The translations under genes and the position numbers were made by a program. A DNA stretch of 64,000 nt from Microtetraspora glauca (lineage in GTDB: Bacteria > Actinomycetota > Actinomycetes > Streptomycetales > Streptomycetaceae), in assembly GCA_000721275.1 (NCBI GenBank), contig JOFO01000018.1, forward strand, positions 58,749-122,748, in the 5' to 3' direction. Positions 8,385 to 17,668 of the stretch are shown piece after piece. Below the pieces are notes generated by a model that had not been told where the DNA came from, made no database searches, and saw nothing but the letters and a program-made list of their open reading frames with translations. Position 1 is the first letter of the stretch, and each line of letters starts with the position of its first letter.

Positions 8385-9997
8385 CCTCACCAGCGGCGCC
8401 GGTCCAGGCGTCCCCGGCCGCCATGACGGACCGGCAGATACTCCAGGCGATGTCCGGTCTGATGGCGGGCATGTTCGTCTCCATCCTGGCCGGCACCGTG
8501 GTCGCCAACGCGCTGCCCCGGATCATCGCCGACCTCGGCGCCACCCAGTCCTCGTACACCTGGGTCGTCACCGCCGAACTGCTCGCCATGACGGCCACCG
8601 TGCCGCTCTGGGGCAAGCTCGCCGACCTCTACAACCAGAAGCTGCTCCTGCAGATCTCCCTGAGCCTGTTCGTCGTCGGCTCGCTGCTCGCCGGGTTCTC
8701 CCACGAAGTCGGGCTGCTGATCTTCAGCCGCGTCGCCCAGGGCATCGGCGCCGGCGGTCTCACCGCCCTCGCGCAGGTCGTGATGGCGGCCATCATCCCG
8801 CCGCGCAGGCTCGGCAAGTACGCCGGCATCTTCGGCGCCGTGTTCGCCGTCGGCACCGTCGCGGGCCCGCTCATCGGCGGCGTCCTCGTCGACACGTCCT
8901 GGCTGGGCTGGCGCTGGTGCTTCTTCATCGGCGTCCCCTTCGCGCTGCTCGCGATCGTGCTGCTCCAGCGCACCCTCAAGCTGCCCGACCTGCGCCGCGA
9001 GGCGAAGATCGACTACCTGGGCGCCTTCCTCATCGTCGCCGGCGTCTGCGCGCTGCTCATCTGGGTGACGCTGGCCGGCAACAGCTTCGACTGGGCCTCC
9101 TGGCAGACCGCGGCGCTGACCGGCGGCGGCCTCGTGCTGCTCGTCGCGGCCGTCCTCGTCGAGGCCCGGGTGCCGGAGCCGGTCATCCCGCTCGGCATCT
9201 TCCGCAACCGCACCGTCACGCTCACCACCGTCGCGAGCCTCTTCGTCGGTCTGGCGATGTTCGGCGGCACCGTCTTCCTGTCGCAGTACTTCCAGATCTC
9301 CCTGGGCAAGTCCCCGACGGTCGCGGGCCTGATGAGCCTGCCCATGATCCTCGGCCTCCTGGTCTCCTCCACCGTCGCCGGACAGATCATCAGCAAGACC
9401 GGCCGCTGGAAGGCGTACCTGGTGGCCGGCGCGGTCACCATGACGGCCGGCCTCGGGCTGCTCGCCACGATCGGCGCCGACACCTCCTTCGCCCTGACCA
9501 GCCTCTACATGGCCGTCATGGGCGTCGGCGTCGGCATGCTGATGCAGAACCTGGTCCTGGCCGCGCAGAACGACGTACCGGCCTCCGAACTGGGCGCCGC
9601 CACCTCGGTCCTGTCCTTCTTCCGCAGCCTGGGCGGCACCATCGGAACCAGCGTCCTCGGCGCCATCCTCGCCAACCGGGTCGCCTCCGAGATGTCCAAG
9701 GGCCTCGCGGACGCCGGCGTCCCGGCCGACGGCGGCGGCGCCGCCGGCCACGGCGCCGTCCCGGACATGTCGACGCTTCCCGGCCCGCTCCGCGAGATCG
9801 TGGAGCACGCCTACGGCGTCGCCACCGGCGAACTGTTCCTCATCGCCACCCCGTTCGCCGGCCTCGCGCTGCTCTGCGTCCTCTTCGTGAAGGAGAAGCC
9901 GCTCAAGACCACCAGCGGCATGCAGCGCCTCGCCGAGGAGGCCGGGGACGGCACCCCGGACGGCCCGTCCCGCACCCCCGCCGACGCTCCGGCGTAA
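8381..9997 (+). CDS. DHA2-family MFS drug:H+ antiporter
   Basis: This 538-residue protein has about 14 membrane helices. It carries the motif A region PLWGKLADLYNQK after helix 2, the TWVVTAELLAMTATVP helix and a motif C-like VFAVGTVAGPLIGGVLVD. The length and helix number match the EmrB/QacA (DHA2) group of proton-driven multidrug exporters. It starts at a GTG overlapping the TetR stop. The C-terminal tail is hydrophilic. A strong hairpin follows. The substrate is unknown, but inducible control by the adjacent TetR is expected. Confidence 0.92.
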   Translation: MTSPAAPVQASPAAMTDRQILQAMSGLMAGMFVSILAGTVVANALPRIIADLGATQSSYTWVVTAELLAMTATVPLWGKLADLYNQKLLLQISLSLFVVGSLLAGFSHEVGLLIFSRVAQGIGAGGLTALAQVVMAAIIPPRRLGKYAGIFGAVFAVGTVAGPLIGGVLVDTSWLGWRWCFFIGVPFALLAIVLLQRTLKLPDLRREAKIDYLGAFLIVAGVCALLIWVTLAGNSFDWASWQTAALTGGGLVLLVAAVLVEARVPEPVIPLGIFRNRTVTLTTVASLFVGLAMFGGTVFLSQYFQISLGKSPTVAGLMSLPMILGLLVSSTVAGQIISKTGRWKAYLVAGAVTMTAGLGLLATIGADTSFALTSLYMAVMGVGVGMLMQNLVLAAQNDVPASELGAATSVLSFFRSLGGTIGTSVLGAILANRVASEMSKGLADAGVPADGGGAAGHGAVPDMSTLPGPLREIVEHAYGVATGELFLIATPFAGLALLCVLFVKEKPLKTTSGMQRLAEEAGDGTPDGPSRTPADAPA

Positions 9998-10011
9998 CGC
10001 GCCCGGGCCAC

Positions 10012-10060
10012 ACGCCCGCGGCCTCCCGCACCCTTCGACGGTGCGGGAGGCCGCGGGCGT
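10012..10060. terminator. Perfect 21-bp stem, bidirectional terminator
   Basis: Bases 10012-10032 pair perfectly with 10040-10060 around a 7-nt CTTCGAC loop. It lies between the convergent ends of the efflux gene and lutC. It is very stable, with no T-run. Confidence 0.85.
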
Positions 10061-10071
10061 CTGCCGTACCC

Positions 10072-10713
10072 CTACGCGTCGGTGAGGAGGACCACCAGCA
10101 GGACGCGGGGGCCGTGGACCCCCTCGACGCGGTCGAGTTCGATGTCGCTGGTCGCCGAGGGCCCGGAGATCCACGTCAGCGGGCGCGCCGGGTCCAGGCG
10201 GGGCAGCGCCAGCGGCACGGAGGCGACGACCTGGGCGGCGCCGCGGACGACGCAGACGTGCAGGTCGGGGACGAGGGTGAGGGCCCGGCGGCCCTGGCCC
10301 GGCCCGCCGTCCAGCACGATCGTGCCGGTCTCGGCGATCGCCAGCGCGCAGCCCGTGACCACGGCGTCCGTAGCGTCCAGCTCGTACGGGGTGAGCGCGG
10401 CGTCCCCGTCGTGGCGCTGCTCCGCCGTCGTCGCGGACAGCCAGGCCGCGGGCAGGCCGGGCGGCACGGCGACCGTGCGGGCGCCGTGCCGGTCGAGCAG
10501 GTCCGCGACGAGCGCGGGCAGACCGGCCTCCGTGGTGCGGTGCACGCTCGCCCGGTAGTCGGCCAGGTTCGCGTGGAGGAGGTCCAGGAGCGCCGCCGGG
10601 TCGGCGGGGGCGTGGGCGGTGAGGTAGCCGCGCTCGGGTTCCCCGGCGGCGGGCGCGTCGGCGAGCGCGCGGCGGACCCGGCCGAGGATCCGCTCGCGGG
10701 AGGTTTGGGTCAC
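10072..10713 (-). CDS. lutC: LutC-like LUD-domain lactate utilisation protein
   Basis: This 213-residue protein starts RERILGRVRRALADAP and carries the LUD (DUF162) core: DATDAVVTGCALAIAETGTIVLDGG, then LTLVPDLHVCVV and PLTWISGPSATSDIELDRVEGVHGPR. It is the third subunit of the LutABC complex, which oxidises L-lactate to pyruvate. The GTG start (10711-10713) overlaps the lutB stop, so it is translationally coupled and last in the operon. The perfect hairpin at 10012-10060 ends the transcript. Confidence 0.92.
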   Translation of the reverse strand: MTQTSRERILGRVRRALADAPAAGEPERGYLTAHAPADPAALLDLLHANLADYRASVHRTTEAGLPALVADLLDRHGARTVAVPPGLPAAWLSATTAEQRHDGDAALTPYELDATDAVVTGCALAIAETGTIVLDGGPGQGRRALTLVPDLHVCVVRGAAQVVASVPLALPRLDPARPLTWISGPSATSDIELDRVEGVHGPRVLLVVLLTDA

Positions 10714-12134
10714 GTGCGGTTCCTCTTCCACCAGTCGCGGAACGGTTCGGCGGGCACCTCGGGCAGGTCGCGGCTCTCCGTCCACGCACCGGCGCCCGGC
10801 CCGGGCAGCTTCCTCGGGTGCAGGGCGCGCGTCCTCGACGCGACCCGCTCGCCCGCGGCGAGGACGCCGGGGCGGTCGAGCACCCACGCCGCCGCCTTCA
10901 CGGCGGCCTTCTCTAGGCGGTGCCCCTTGCCGCCCCGCTCCGCGACCTTCTCCCGCAGGTGGACGAGGACTTCGGGGATGTCGATGGCGACCGGGCACAC
11001 GTCGTAGCAGGCGCCGCACAGCGAGGACGCGTACGGCAGGGAGGCGTCCACCTCACTCGCGGTGCCGCGCAGCTGCGGGGTGAGGATCGCGCCGATCGGA
11101 CCGGGGTAGACGGAGCCGTACGCGTGCCCTCCGGCCCGCTCGTACACCGGGCAGACGTTGAGGCAGGCGGAGCAGCGGATGCAGCGCAGGGCCTGGCGGC
11201 CGACCTCGTCGGCGAGCGCGTCGGTGCGGCCGTTGTCGAGGAGCACCAGGTGGAAGGTGCGCGGGCCGTCCGCGTCCGTCGTCCCGGTCCACATGCTCGT
11301 GTACGGGTTCATCCGCTCGGCCGTCGAGGAGCGGGGGAGGGTCTGGAGGAAGACCTCCAGGTCCCGCCAGGTGGGGACGACCTTCTCGATGCCGACCACG
11401 GAGATCAGCGTCTCGGGGAGGGTGAGGCACATCCGGCCGTTGCCCTCGGACTCGACGACCACGAGGGTGCCGGTCTCGGCGACCATGAAGTTCGCGCCGG
11501 AGATCCCGACCTTGGCGCGGAGGAACTTCTCGCGGAGGTGCAGCCGGGCCGCCTCGGCCAGCTCGGCGGGGGAGTCGGACAGGCCCTCCGGCGCCGGGCG
11601 GCCCCACCTCCCCATCGTGTCGCGGAAGATGTCGCGGATCTCGCCGCGGTTGCGGTGGATGGCGGGGACGAGGATGTGCGAGGGCCGGTCCTCGCCGAGC
11701 TGCACGATCAGCTCGGCGAGATCGGTCTCGTAGGCGCGGATGCCCTCCGCCTCCAGGGCCTCGTTGAGGCCGATCTCCTGCGTGGCCATCGACTTGACCT
11801 TGACGACCTCCGTCTCGCCGGTGGCCTTGACCAGGCCGGCGACGATCCGGTTGGCCTCCGCCGCGTCCGCCGCCCAGTGCACGGTGCCGCCGGCGGCCGT
11901 CACGGCCTCCTCCAGCCGCACCAGGTACGTGTCCAGGTGCCGGAGCGTCCGGTCCTTGATCTGCTTCCCGGCCTCGCGCAGCGCGGCCCAGTCCGCGAGC
12001 TCGGCCACGGCGACCGCCCGCTTGTCGCGGATGGTGCGGGTGGCGTGGCGCAGGTTCGCGCGCAGGGTGGCATCGCGTACGGCCTCGTGCGCGGCCTTCG
12101 GGAAGGCCGGCATGCCGAGGAACGTCCCGCTCAT
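10710..12134 (-). CDS. lutB: LutB-like iron-sulfur lactate utilisation protein
   Basis: This 474-residue subunit has an N-terminal LUD domain (about residues 60-290, including VVKVKSMATQEIGLNEALE and ISGANFMVAETGTLVVVESEGN). Two ferredoxin-like cysteine clusters follow: CIRCSACLNVCPVY near residue 313 and CGACYDVCPVAI near 370, which ligate [4Fe-4S] centres passing electrons from lactate. A Trp-rich C-terminal tail ends the protein. Its ATG overlaps the lutA stop (ATGA) and its stop overlaps the lutC start. The family order A-B-C is intact. Confidence 0.94.
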   Translation of the reverse strand: MSGTFLGMPAFPKAAHEAVRDATLRANLRHATRTIRDKRAVAVAELADWAALREAGKQIKDRTLRHLDTYLVRLEEAVTAAGGTVHWAADAAEANRIVAGLVKATGETEVVKVKSMATQEIGLNEALEAEGIRAYETDLAELIVQLGEDRPSHILVPAIHRNRGEIRDIFRDTMGRWGRPAPEGLSDSPAELAEAARLHLREKFLRAKVGISGANFMVAETGTLVVVESEGNGRMCLTLPETLISVVGIEKVVPTWRDLEVFLQTLPRSSTAERMNPYTSMWTGTTDADGPRTFHLVLLDNGRTDALADEVGRQALRCIRCSACLNVCPVYERAGGHAYGSVYPGPIGAILTPQLRGTASEVDASLPYASSLCGACYDVCPVAIDIPEVLVHLREKVAERGGKGHRLEKAAVKAAAWVLDRPGVLAAGERVASRTRALHPRKLPGPGAGAWTESRDLPEVPAEPFRDWWKRNRT

Positions 12135-12886
12135 CCGAAGGGCTCCTCTTCCGTGCTCGCCAGGATCTCGGCCAGGTGGAGGACGCGCTGCGGGGCGCCT
12201 TGGCGGCGCAGCATCCCGCCCAGGTGCGTCAGGCAGGAGTTGTCGGCGCCGCACAGGACCTCGGCGCCCGTGGACAGGGAGGCGCGGATCTTGTCCGCGC
12301 CCATGGCGGCGGACACGTCCGGGTTCTTCACGGCGAACGTGCCGCCGAAGCCGCAGCACTCCTCCACCCCCGGCAGCTCCACCAGCTCCAGCCCCTTCAC
12401 CGCCTCCAGCAGCCGGCGCGGCCGGTCGCCCAGGCCGAGCGCGCGCAGTCCGTGGCAGGAGGGGTGGTACGTGACCGTGTGCGGGAAGTACGCGCCGACA
12501 TCGGTCACCCGGAGCACGTCGACCAGGAACTCCGTCAGCTCGTACACCCGGGGCACGAGCGCGTCGGACGCCCGCGCCAGCGCGTCACCGCGCCCCTCCG
12601 CCCGCGCCTTGCGCCCGATGCGCGGATAGTGGTCGCGGACCATGGCGACGCAGGAGCCGGACGGAGTGACGACGTGGTCGTAGCCCTCGAAGGCGCGGGC
12701 CGTGCGGCGGACCAGGGGCTCGGTCTCCCGGCGGTAGCCGGTGTTGTACTGCGGCTGTCCGCAGCACGTCTGGTCCCGCGGGAAGTCGACGGTCACACCG
12801 AGGCGTTCGAGGAGCCGGACGGTCGCGACGGCCGTCGACGGATGGAGCGCGTCGTTGACGCAGGTGGCGAAGAGGGCGACGCGCAT
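12131..12886 (-). CDS. lutA: LutA-like (Fe-S)-binding, CCG-domain protein
   Basis: This 251-residue protein has two CCG cysteine-rich domains: DQTCCGQPQYNTGY near residue 40 and VEECCGFGGTFAVKNPDVS near residue 175. This is the pattern of LutA/GlcF/heterodisulfide reductase subunits that bind an Fe-S cluster and act in lactate oxidation. The ATG at 12884-12886 has GGAGGAAC seven bases before it. The long upstream extension in the same frame is Arg/Pro noise. It is the first gene of lutABC; the promoter lies in 12887-13245. Confidence 0.93.
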   Translation of the reverse strand: MRVALFATCVNDALHPSTAVATVRLLERLGVTVDFPRDQTCCGQPQYNTGYRRETEPLVRRTARAFEGYDHVVTPSGSCVAMVRDHYPRIGRKARAEGRGDALARASDALVPRVYELTEFLVDVLRVTDVGAYFPHTVTYHPSCHGLRALGLGDRPRRLLEAVKGLELVELPGVEECCGFGGTFAVKNPDVSAAMGADKIRASLSTGAEVLCGADNSCLTHLGGMLRRQGAPQRVLHLAEILASTEEEPFG

Positions 12887-13245
12887 CGGGAGTTCCTCCG
12901 ACCGGACCGGCGGCACGGGCTGGACGAGGATGGTACCCAGCGCGGCGGGCCCGGGGGGCCGCGGCCCCCCGCGACCGTTGCGGACCCCGGGCTCGCGGCG
13001 CACGCGACCAGGGCCCGCTCGCCGCGCCCGCCCGGGCCCCGAGGGGAGGCATCCGCCGGACGACCCGCCTCGACGGGGCGCCGGGCCCCGTACCGCCGCC
13101 GGGATCGGCACCCCTCCCGCGCGGCTTCCACCCCATCGGCCCAGCAGGAGCGCTGAGAACGGGCGAGGTCGCGGCGCTCGTAGTTACGTCGGGAGTCCAG
13201 GCCCCCGTCCGTACGGGGCCCGTCTCCGAGCGGAGTGATGGCGCG
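12887..13245. other. Divergent intergenic region with 20-bp perfect palindrome
   Basis: This 359-bp GC-rich region separates the divergent lutA and MscS-family genes and must hold both promoters. The clearest element is a perfect palindrome at 12952-12971 (six G, CC-GC-GG, six C with flanking C/G). It could form a very stable hairpin in the lutA leader or serve as a regulator site. No convincing gene is present, and no clear -10/-35 pair was found by eye. Confidence 0.5.
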
Positions 13246-14067
13246 ATGCCGCAGACCCTCGCCCTCTCGGTCGACTTCGGCCAGGGATTCACGGATGCCT
13301 GGTCCGCCGTCGCCGAGTTCGTCCCCAAGTTCATCGCCTTCCTGGCGATCCTCCTCGTCGGCTGGTTCGTGGCGAAGATGATCGCCAAGGTCGCCGACCG
13401 ACTCCTGCGCAAGGTCGGCTTCGAGCGGATGGCCGAGCGCAGCGGCGTCGCGAACACCCTCAGGGGGTCGAAGTACGACGCCACCGGGATCATCGCCAAG
13501 ATCCTCTACTACGCGGTGCTGCTGATCGCCCTCCAGCTGGCCTTCGGGGTCTTCGGCCCGAACCCGGTCAGCGTCATGATCAACGGCATCGTCGCCTGGC
13601 TGCCGCGGGCGATCGTCGCCTGCGTCATCGTCGTCGTCGCCATGGCCATCGCCCGCGCGGTCCGGGACATCGTCCAGGGCGCGCTGGGCAGCACCTCCTA
13701 CGGCCGGGTGCTCGCCACGGCGGCGTGGGCGTTCATCGTCGGCCTCGGCGTGATCGCCGCGCTCAGCCAGGCGGGCATCGCGACCTCGGTTACCGGACCG
13801 GTCCTGACCGCGGTGCTCGCCACGATCGCGGGCGTCGTGATCGTCGGCGTCGGCGGCGGTCTCGTCACCCCGATGCGCAGCCGCTGGGAGCGGTGGCTGT
13901 CGGCCGCCGAATCGGAGACCGGCCGCGCCAAGGACCAGATCTCGGCGTACCAGCGGGGCCGCGCGGACGCCCGCGGCGGCATGCCGGCCGCGCAGGAGCG
14001 CATGGGCACGGAGCAGCCGCGCCGCGAGCGGCGGCCCGGCGAGGCGCCCCCGATGGACCCGATGTGA
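13246..14067 (+). CDS. Mechanosensitive-channel-like (MscS superfamily, conserved TM helix) protein
   Basis: This 273-residue protein has four to five hydrophobic helices: FVPKFIAFLAILLVGWFVAKMIAK, ILYYAVLLIALQLAFGVFG, AIVACVIVVVAMAIA, WAFIVGLGVIAALSQAGI and VLTAVLATIAGVVIVGVGGGL. The first helix and the following ADRLLRKVGFERMAERSG match the conserved TM-helix repeat found in MscS-related proteins. The canonical MscS beta domain is not evident and the C-terminus is a charged disordered tail. It may therefore be a minimal membrane scaffold rather than a gated channel. It lies alone, divergent from lutABC. Confidence 0.7.
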   Translation: MPQTLALSVDFGQGFTDAWSAVAEFVPKFIAFLAILLVGWFVAKMIAKVADRLLRKVGFERMAERSGVANTLRGSKYDATGIIAKILYYAVLLIALQLAFGVFGPNPVSVMINGIVAWLPRAIVACVIVVVAMAIARAVRDIVQGALGSTSYGRVLATAAWAFIVGLGVIAALSQAGIATSVTGPVLTAVLATIAGVVIVGVGGGLVTPMRSRWERWLSAAESETGRAKDQISAYQRGRADARGGMPAAQERMGTEQPRRERRPGEAPPMDPM

Positions 14068-14098
14068 CGGACGCCGTCCCGGGAGCCCGGCGTACGGC

Positions 14099-14428
14099 TC
14101 AGGCCGCCAGCAGGTCGTGCTCCCGGATCAGCCAGCAGACGGCCGTCAGCCGCAGCGACGCGAAGTCGTGCCCGACCGGCTCGACCCAGCCGACCTCGGT
14201 CAGCCAGTCGGTGAACCCGAGGACGTAGTCGGCGAGCTCCTCCCGGTCGAGCGTCCGGGAGTCCGGCCCGGAGCCCGGACCGCGCTGGGCCGGGAGGAGC
14301 GCGTCGCACACCGCGGCGGCGTGCTGGTCGACGGCGGCCACGAGCCCCGGCTCGAAGGAGAACTCCGAGAGCCGGGGCATGTACGTGGCGGCGACGTCGG
14401 TCAGCGGGCAGCCGGGCGAATCGTTCAT
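14099..14428 (-). CDS. Small conserved hypothetical protein (DUF6401-like)
   Basis: This 109-residue cytosolic protein contains [21 protein letters not shown] and [41 protein letters not shown]. It resembles small Streptomyces proteins I recall under DUF6401, sometimes called natural-product biosynthesis proteins, but this assignment is from memory. It ends close to the convergent MscS-family gene. No catalytic motif is visible. A direct repeat of AGGCGGGCAT precedes its start. Confidence 0.6.
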   Translation of the reverse strand: MNDSPGCPLTDVAATYMPRLSEFSFEPGLVAAVDQHAAAVCDALLPAQRGPGSGPDSRTLDREELADYVLGFTDWLTEVGWVEPVGHDFASLRLTAVCWLIREHDLLAA

Positions 14429-14556
14429 CCCTCCACATTAGGCGGGCATCCGGTCACCTCAGGCGGGCATGCGGGCGCCCGGACCGTGACGTTGGTCGCA
14501 GCCGGGAGGGCTTGCGCCACCTCCCCCCGGCGGACCTCCGCCGCTCCCCGGCAGCA

Positions 14557-14698
14557 CGCGTGACGCGGCGCACACCCGGGCCGGGACCCCGCCCCCCCGC
14601 AGTCCGCGTGACGCGGCGCACACCCCGGCCGGGACCCCGCCCCCCGCAGTCCGCGTGACGCGGCGCACACCCCGGCCGGGACCCCGCCCCCGGCGTGT
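14557..14698. repeat. Three tandem copies of a 47-48-bp unit
   Basis: Units start at 14557, 14605 and 14652 with CGCGTGACGCGGCGCACAC, followed by CCGGCCGGGACCCCGCCCC; the first two also carry a CGCAGTC tail. The array ends 12 bases before the P450 start codon. Each unit contains the imperfect inverted motif GTGACGCGGCGCAC, so it may be a multiple operator or a recent slippage array. Confidence 0.85.
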
Positions 14699-14710
14699 TA
14701 GCTTCCGGCG

Positions 14711-16051
14711 GTGACGATCACGGCGGCGGACGGCCGCGAAACCTGCGCGGCACCGTCCGCCCCCGGCCCGGTGCCCGGCCCCGCCGGCCCCCTGGGTCCG
14801 CTCGACCTGTTCGGCGACCCCTTCGTGCGCGACCCGCACCCGTGGCTGGACCGCCTGCGGTCCGAGGCGCCCGTGCACCACGACCCCGCCACCGGGCTGT
14901 GGCTGGTCAGCCGGCACCAGGACATCCGGCAGGCCCTCCTCGACACCGACCGGTTCCTCCCGGACAACGCCCAGAGCGCCGTCACCCCGCTGTCCGTCGC
15001 CGCGATGCGGATCCTCGTCCGCGCCGGCTTCCGGCTCCCGCCCGCGCTCGCCAACAACGGCACCCCGAGCCACGCGGGACTGCGCCGCCTCGTGACGCGC
15101 TTCTTCGACGCGCGGAGCGTCACCGCCGCCGTGCCGGCGATCGAGCGCCTCGCCGGCGAACTCCTCGACGCGCTGCCCCCGCGCGTCCCCGGCACCGACG
15201 ACCTCGACCTCTTCGGTCCCTACGCGCAGCTCCTGCCCTGCCGGGTGCTCATGGAACTCCTCGGCATCCGCGGCGTCGACCCCGCCACCCTGATCGCCTG
15301 GAGCGACGCCTCCCTGGAGCTCTTCTGGGGCCGGCCCACCCCCGCCCGGCAGCTGGAACTGGCCGCACTCGCCGGCGAGTTCCACCAGTGGCTCGCCGCC
15401 ACCGTCCGCGACGCCACCGCCCCGCCCGGCTCCTTCGTCGCCGCGCTGGCCGCCCACCGGCTGCCCGACGGCACCCCGCTGGACGCCGACACGGCCGTCG
15501 CCGCCTGCTTCTTCGTCTTCATCGCCGGCCAGTCCACCACCGGGCAGCTCCTCGCGACCGTGCTCCGCAGCGCCCTCGACGAGCCCGGCGCCTGGGCGCG
15601 CGCCGCCGGCGAGCCGGGCTTCGCCGAGGCGTGGGCCGAGGAGGTCCTGCGCCGCGAACCGCCCGTCACCACTTGGCGCCGGGTGACCGCCGCACCCACC
15701 CGCCTGGGCGGCGTCGACCTGCCGGCGGGCGCCCACGTCCTGCTCATGCTCATGGGCAGCGGCTCCGACCCCGACGTCTTCCCGGACCCGGCCCGGATGT
15801 GCCCGCGCCGGGACAACGCCCGCGGACACCTGGCGTTCGGCGCCGGCCGTCACCTCTGCCCCGGCGCCACGCTCGCGCGTACGGAGGCGGCGGTCGCCCT
15901 GCGGGCCGCGGCCCGCCGCCTGCCCGGCCTCCGGCTCGCGGACCCCTCGGCACCGCCCCCGCTGCTCGGCCTGCTGTCGTTCCGGGCCCCGCTGGAGGTG
16001 CGGGTGGCACGCCCGGAGGACGCCGCCGCCGACCCCGGCGTCCGGGCCTGA
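14711..16051 (+). CDS. Cytochrome P450
   Basis: This 446-residue P450 has the I-helix FVFIAGQSTTGQLL (AGxxT-like), the K-helix EEVLRREP (ExxR) and the haem loop HLAFGAGRHLCPGATLAR with the ligating cysteine near residue 382. It would be a soluble class I monooxygenase needing ferredoxin and reductase, neither of which is nearby. The GTG start has no clear ribosome binding site. TAGCTT ends only five bases before it, so the mRNA may be leaderless. The tandem repeats just upstream may affect its expression. The substrate is unknown; surrounding genes do not form an evident biosynthetic cluster. Confidence 0.93.
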   Translation: MTITAADGRETCAAPSAPGPVPGPAGPLGPLDLFGDPFVRDPHPWLDRLRSEAPVHHDPATGLWLVSRHQDIRQALLDTDRFLPDNAQSAVTPLSVAAMRILVRAGFRLPPALANNGTPSHAGLRRLVTRFFDARSVTAAVPAIERLAGELLDALPPRVPGTDDLDLFGPYAQLLPCRVLMELLGIRGVDPATLIAWSDASLELFWGRPTPARQLELAALAGEFHQWLAATVRDATAPPGSFVAALAAHRLPDGTPLDADTAVAACFFVFIAGQSTTGQLLATVLRSALDEPGAWARAAGEPGFAEAWAEEVLRREPPVTTWRRVTAAPTRLGGVDLPAGAHVLLMLMGSGSDPDVFPDPARMCPRRDNARGHLAFGAGRHLCPGATLARTEAAVALRAAARRLPGLRLADPSAPPPLLGLLSFRAPLEVRVARPEDAAADPGVRA

Positions 16052-16174
16052 GCCTTCCGCTTCTATGGCAGGGCGCGCCACACCCGTCCGCGCGGATGTG
16101 GTGGACCGACCCGTGGGCGCGCTCCCGCCCGTTCACCAGGATGTCCGCATCTCGACCCCCTCTGGAGATGCGAC

Positions 16175-17650
16175 ATGAAGATCAGGACATTCCTCGTCGC
16201 CGTGCTGGCGGCCGTCGGCGTCGCCGCGTCGACGGCTCCCGGCGCCACGGCGGCCGTCCCGGCGCCCACCCGCGGCACGCTGCAGCAGTACGACATCACC
16301 GCCACGTACGTGAGCGGGCTCTCGTCCGGCGGATTCATGGCGAACCAGCTGCACGTCGCCTACTCCGACGTCGTCCAGGGCGCCGGCATCTTCTCGGCCG
16401 GTCCCTACGACTGCGCCCAGAACAACCTCAACACCGCCCTGTACGCGTGCATGGACACCTTCCAGGCCCGCAAGTCCCCCGCCCAGCTGGAGCAGTTGAC
16501 CCGCGACCGGGCCGCCGCCGGCACGGTCGACCCGGTCGCCCGCCTCTCCGGCGACAAGGTCTGGCTCTTCCACGGCACCAACGACAGCACCGTCAAGGCG
16601 CCCGTCAACGACGACCTCGCCACCTACTACCGGGACTTCGGCGCCGACGTCGTCTACGACGACGCGTCCGCCGCCGGGCACGCCTGGGTCAGCCCGATCG
16701 GCCCCAACTCCTGCGCCTCCACCAGCTCCCCGTACGTCAACAACTGCGGCGGCGACCCCGTCAGGTCCATGCTGACCCACCTGCTCGGCAGCGTGAAGCC
16801 GGCCTCCACGTCCGCCCTCACCGGGAAGCTGGTCCAGTTCGACCAGAGCGCCCACACGCCCGGCGGCAGCCCCGGCGCGATCAGCATGGGCGCCGAGGGC
16901 TTCGCGTACGTCCCCCGGTCCTGCCAGGACGGCGCCCCCTGCACCCTGATGGTCACTCTCCACGGCTGCTACCAGTCCTACGGGCAGGTCGGCACCGCGC
17001 TCATGGACAAGGCGTACCTCAACGAGTACGCCGACACCAACGACATGATCGTCCTGTACCCGCAGGCCACCACCATGACCGGCAACCCCCGCGCGTGCTG
17101 GGACTGGTGGGGCTACAAGTCCGCCGACTACGCCCAGAAGGGCGGCCCGCAGATGACGGCCGTGATGAACATGGCCAGGGCGCTCGGCGCCACCGGCACC
17201 ACGAACCCCCCGACCGGACTGCCCGCCCCCGCCGGCCTCACCGTCACCGCCACCACCGACACCACCGCCGCACTCTCGTGGAACGCGGTCCCCGGCGCCG
17301 CCTCCTACCACGTGTACCGCGACGGCACGCGCGTCGGCACCGCCCCGATCACCACGCCCGCGTACACGGACACGGGCCTCACCCCCGGCACGGCCTACCG
17401 GTACACGGTCGCCGCCGTCGACTCCGCCGGCACGCCCGGCGCCCGCTCCGGCGCGGTGACCGCCACCACCACGGGCGCCACCGCCGTCTGCGTCACCGCC
17501 AGCAACTACGCCCACACCCAGGCCGGCCGCGCCCACCAGTCCGGCGGCTACGCCTACGCCAACGGGTCGAACCAGAAGCTCGGCCTGTGGAGCGTCGGCG
17601 TCTCCAGCACCCTCAAGGAGACCGCCCCCGGCTACTGGGTGATCTGCTGA
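16175..17650 (+). CDS. Secreted short-chain polyhydroxyalkanoate depolymerase with FnIII domain
   Basis: This 491-residue exported enzyme has a signal peptide (residues 1-27, ending ATAA) and a type 2 PHA-depolymerase catalytic domain. The lipase box GLSSG (residues 48-52) is near the mature N-terminus, with LFHGTNDSTV and SAAGHAWV likely holding the Asp and His of the triad. CTLMVTLHGC follows. A fibronectin type III domain (APAGLTVTATTDTTAALSW) and a C-terminal Cys-bounded polymer-binding-like module (VCVTASNYAHTQAGRA ... GYWVIC) complete it. It cleaves extracellular poly(3-hydroxybutyrate) for carbon. Strong ribosome binding site GGAG before the ATG. Monocistronic. Confidence 0.9.
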   Translation: MKIRTFLVAVLAAVGVAASTAPGATAAVPAPTRGTLQQYDITATYVSGLSSGGFMANQLHVAYSDVVQGAGIFSAGPYDCAQNNLNTALYACMDTFQARKSPAQLEQLTRDRAAAGTVDPVARLSGDKVWLFHGTNDSTVKAPVNDDLATYYRDFGADVVYDDASAAGHAWVSPIGPNSCASTSSPYVNNCGGDPVRSMLTHLLGSVKPASTSALTGKLVQFDQSAHTPGGSPGAISMGAEGFAYVPRSCQDGAPCTLMVTLHGCYQSYGQVGTALMDKAYLNEYADTNDMIVLYPQATTMTGNPRACWDWWGYKSADYAQKGGPQMTAVMNMARALGATGTTNPPTGLPAPAGLTVTATTDTTAALSWNAVPGAASYHVYRDGTRVGTAPITTPAYTDTGLTPGTAYRYTVAAVDSAGTPGARSGAVTATTTGATAVCVTASNYAHTQAGRAHQSGGYAYANGSNQKLGLWSVGVSSTLKETAPGYWVIC

Positions 17651-17668
17651 TCCGGCGGACGCGGCGGG

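Noticed and set aside
14557..14698. CRISPR or attachment site
   Set aside because: Only three 47-48-bp tandem units without spacers, no integrase or tRNA nearby.
14711..17650. P450 plus depolymerase as a biosynthetic cluster
   Set aside because: No core synthase, ferredoxin or regulator nearby; the depolymerase is a standard secreted catabolic enzyme.
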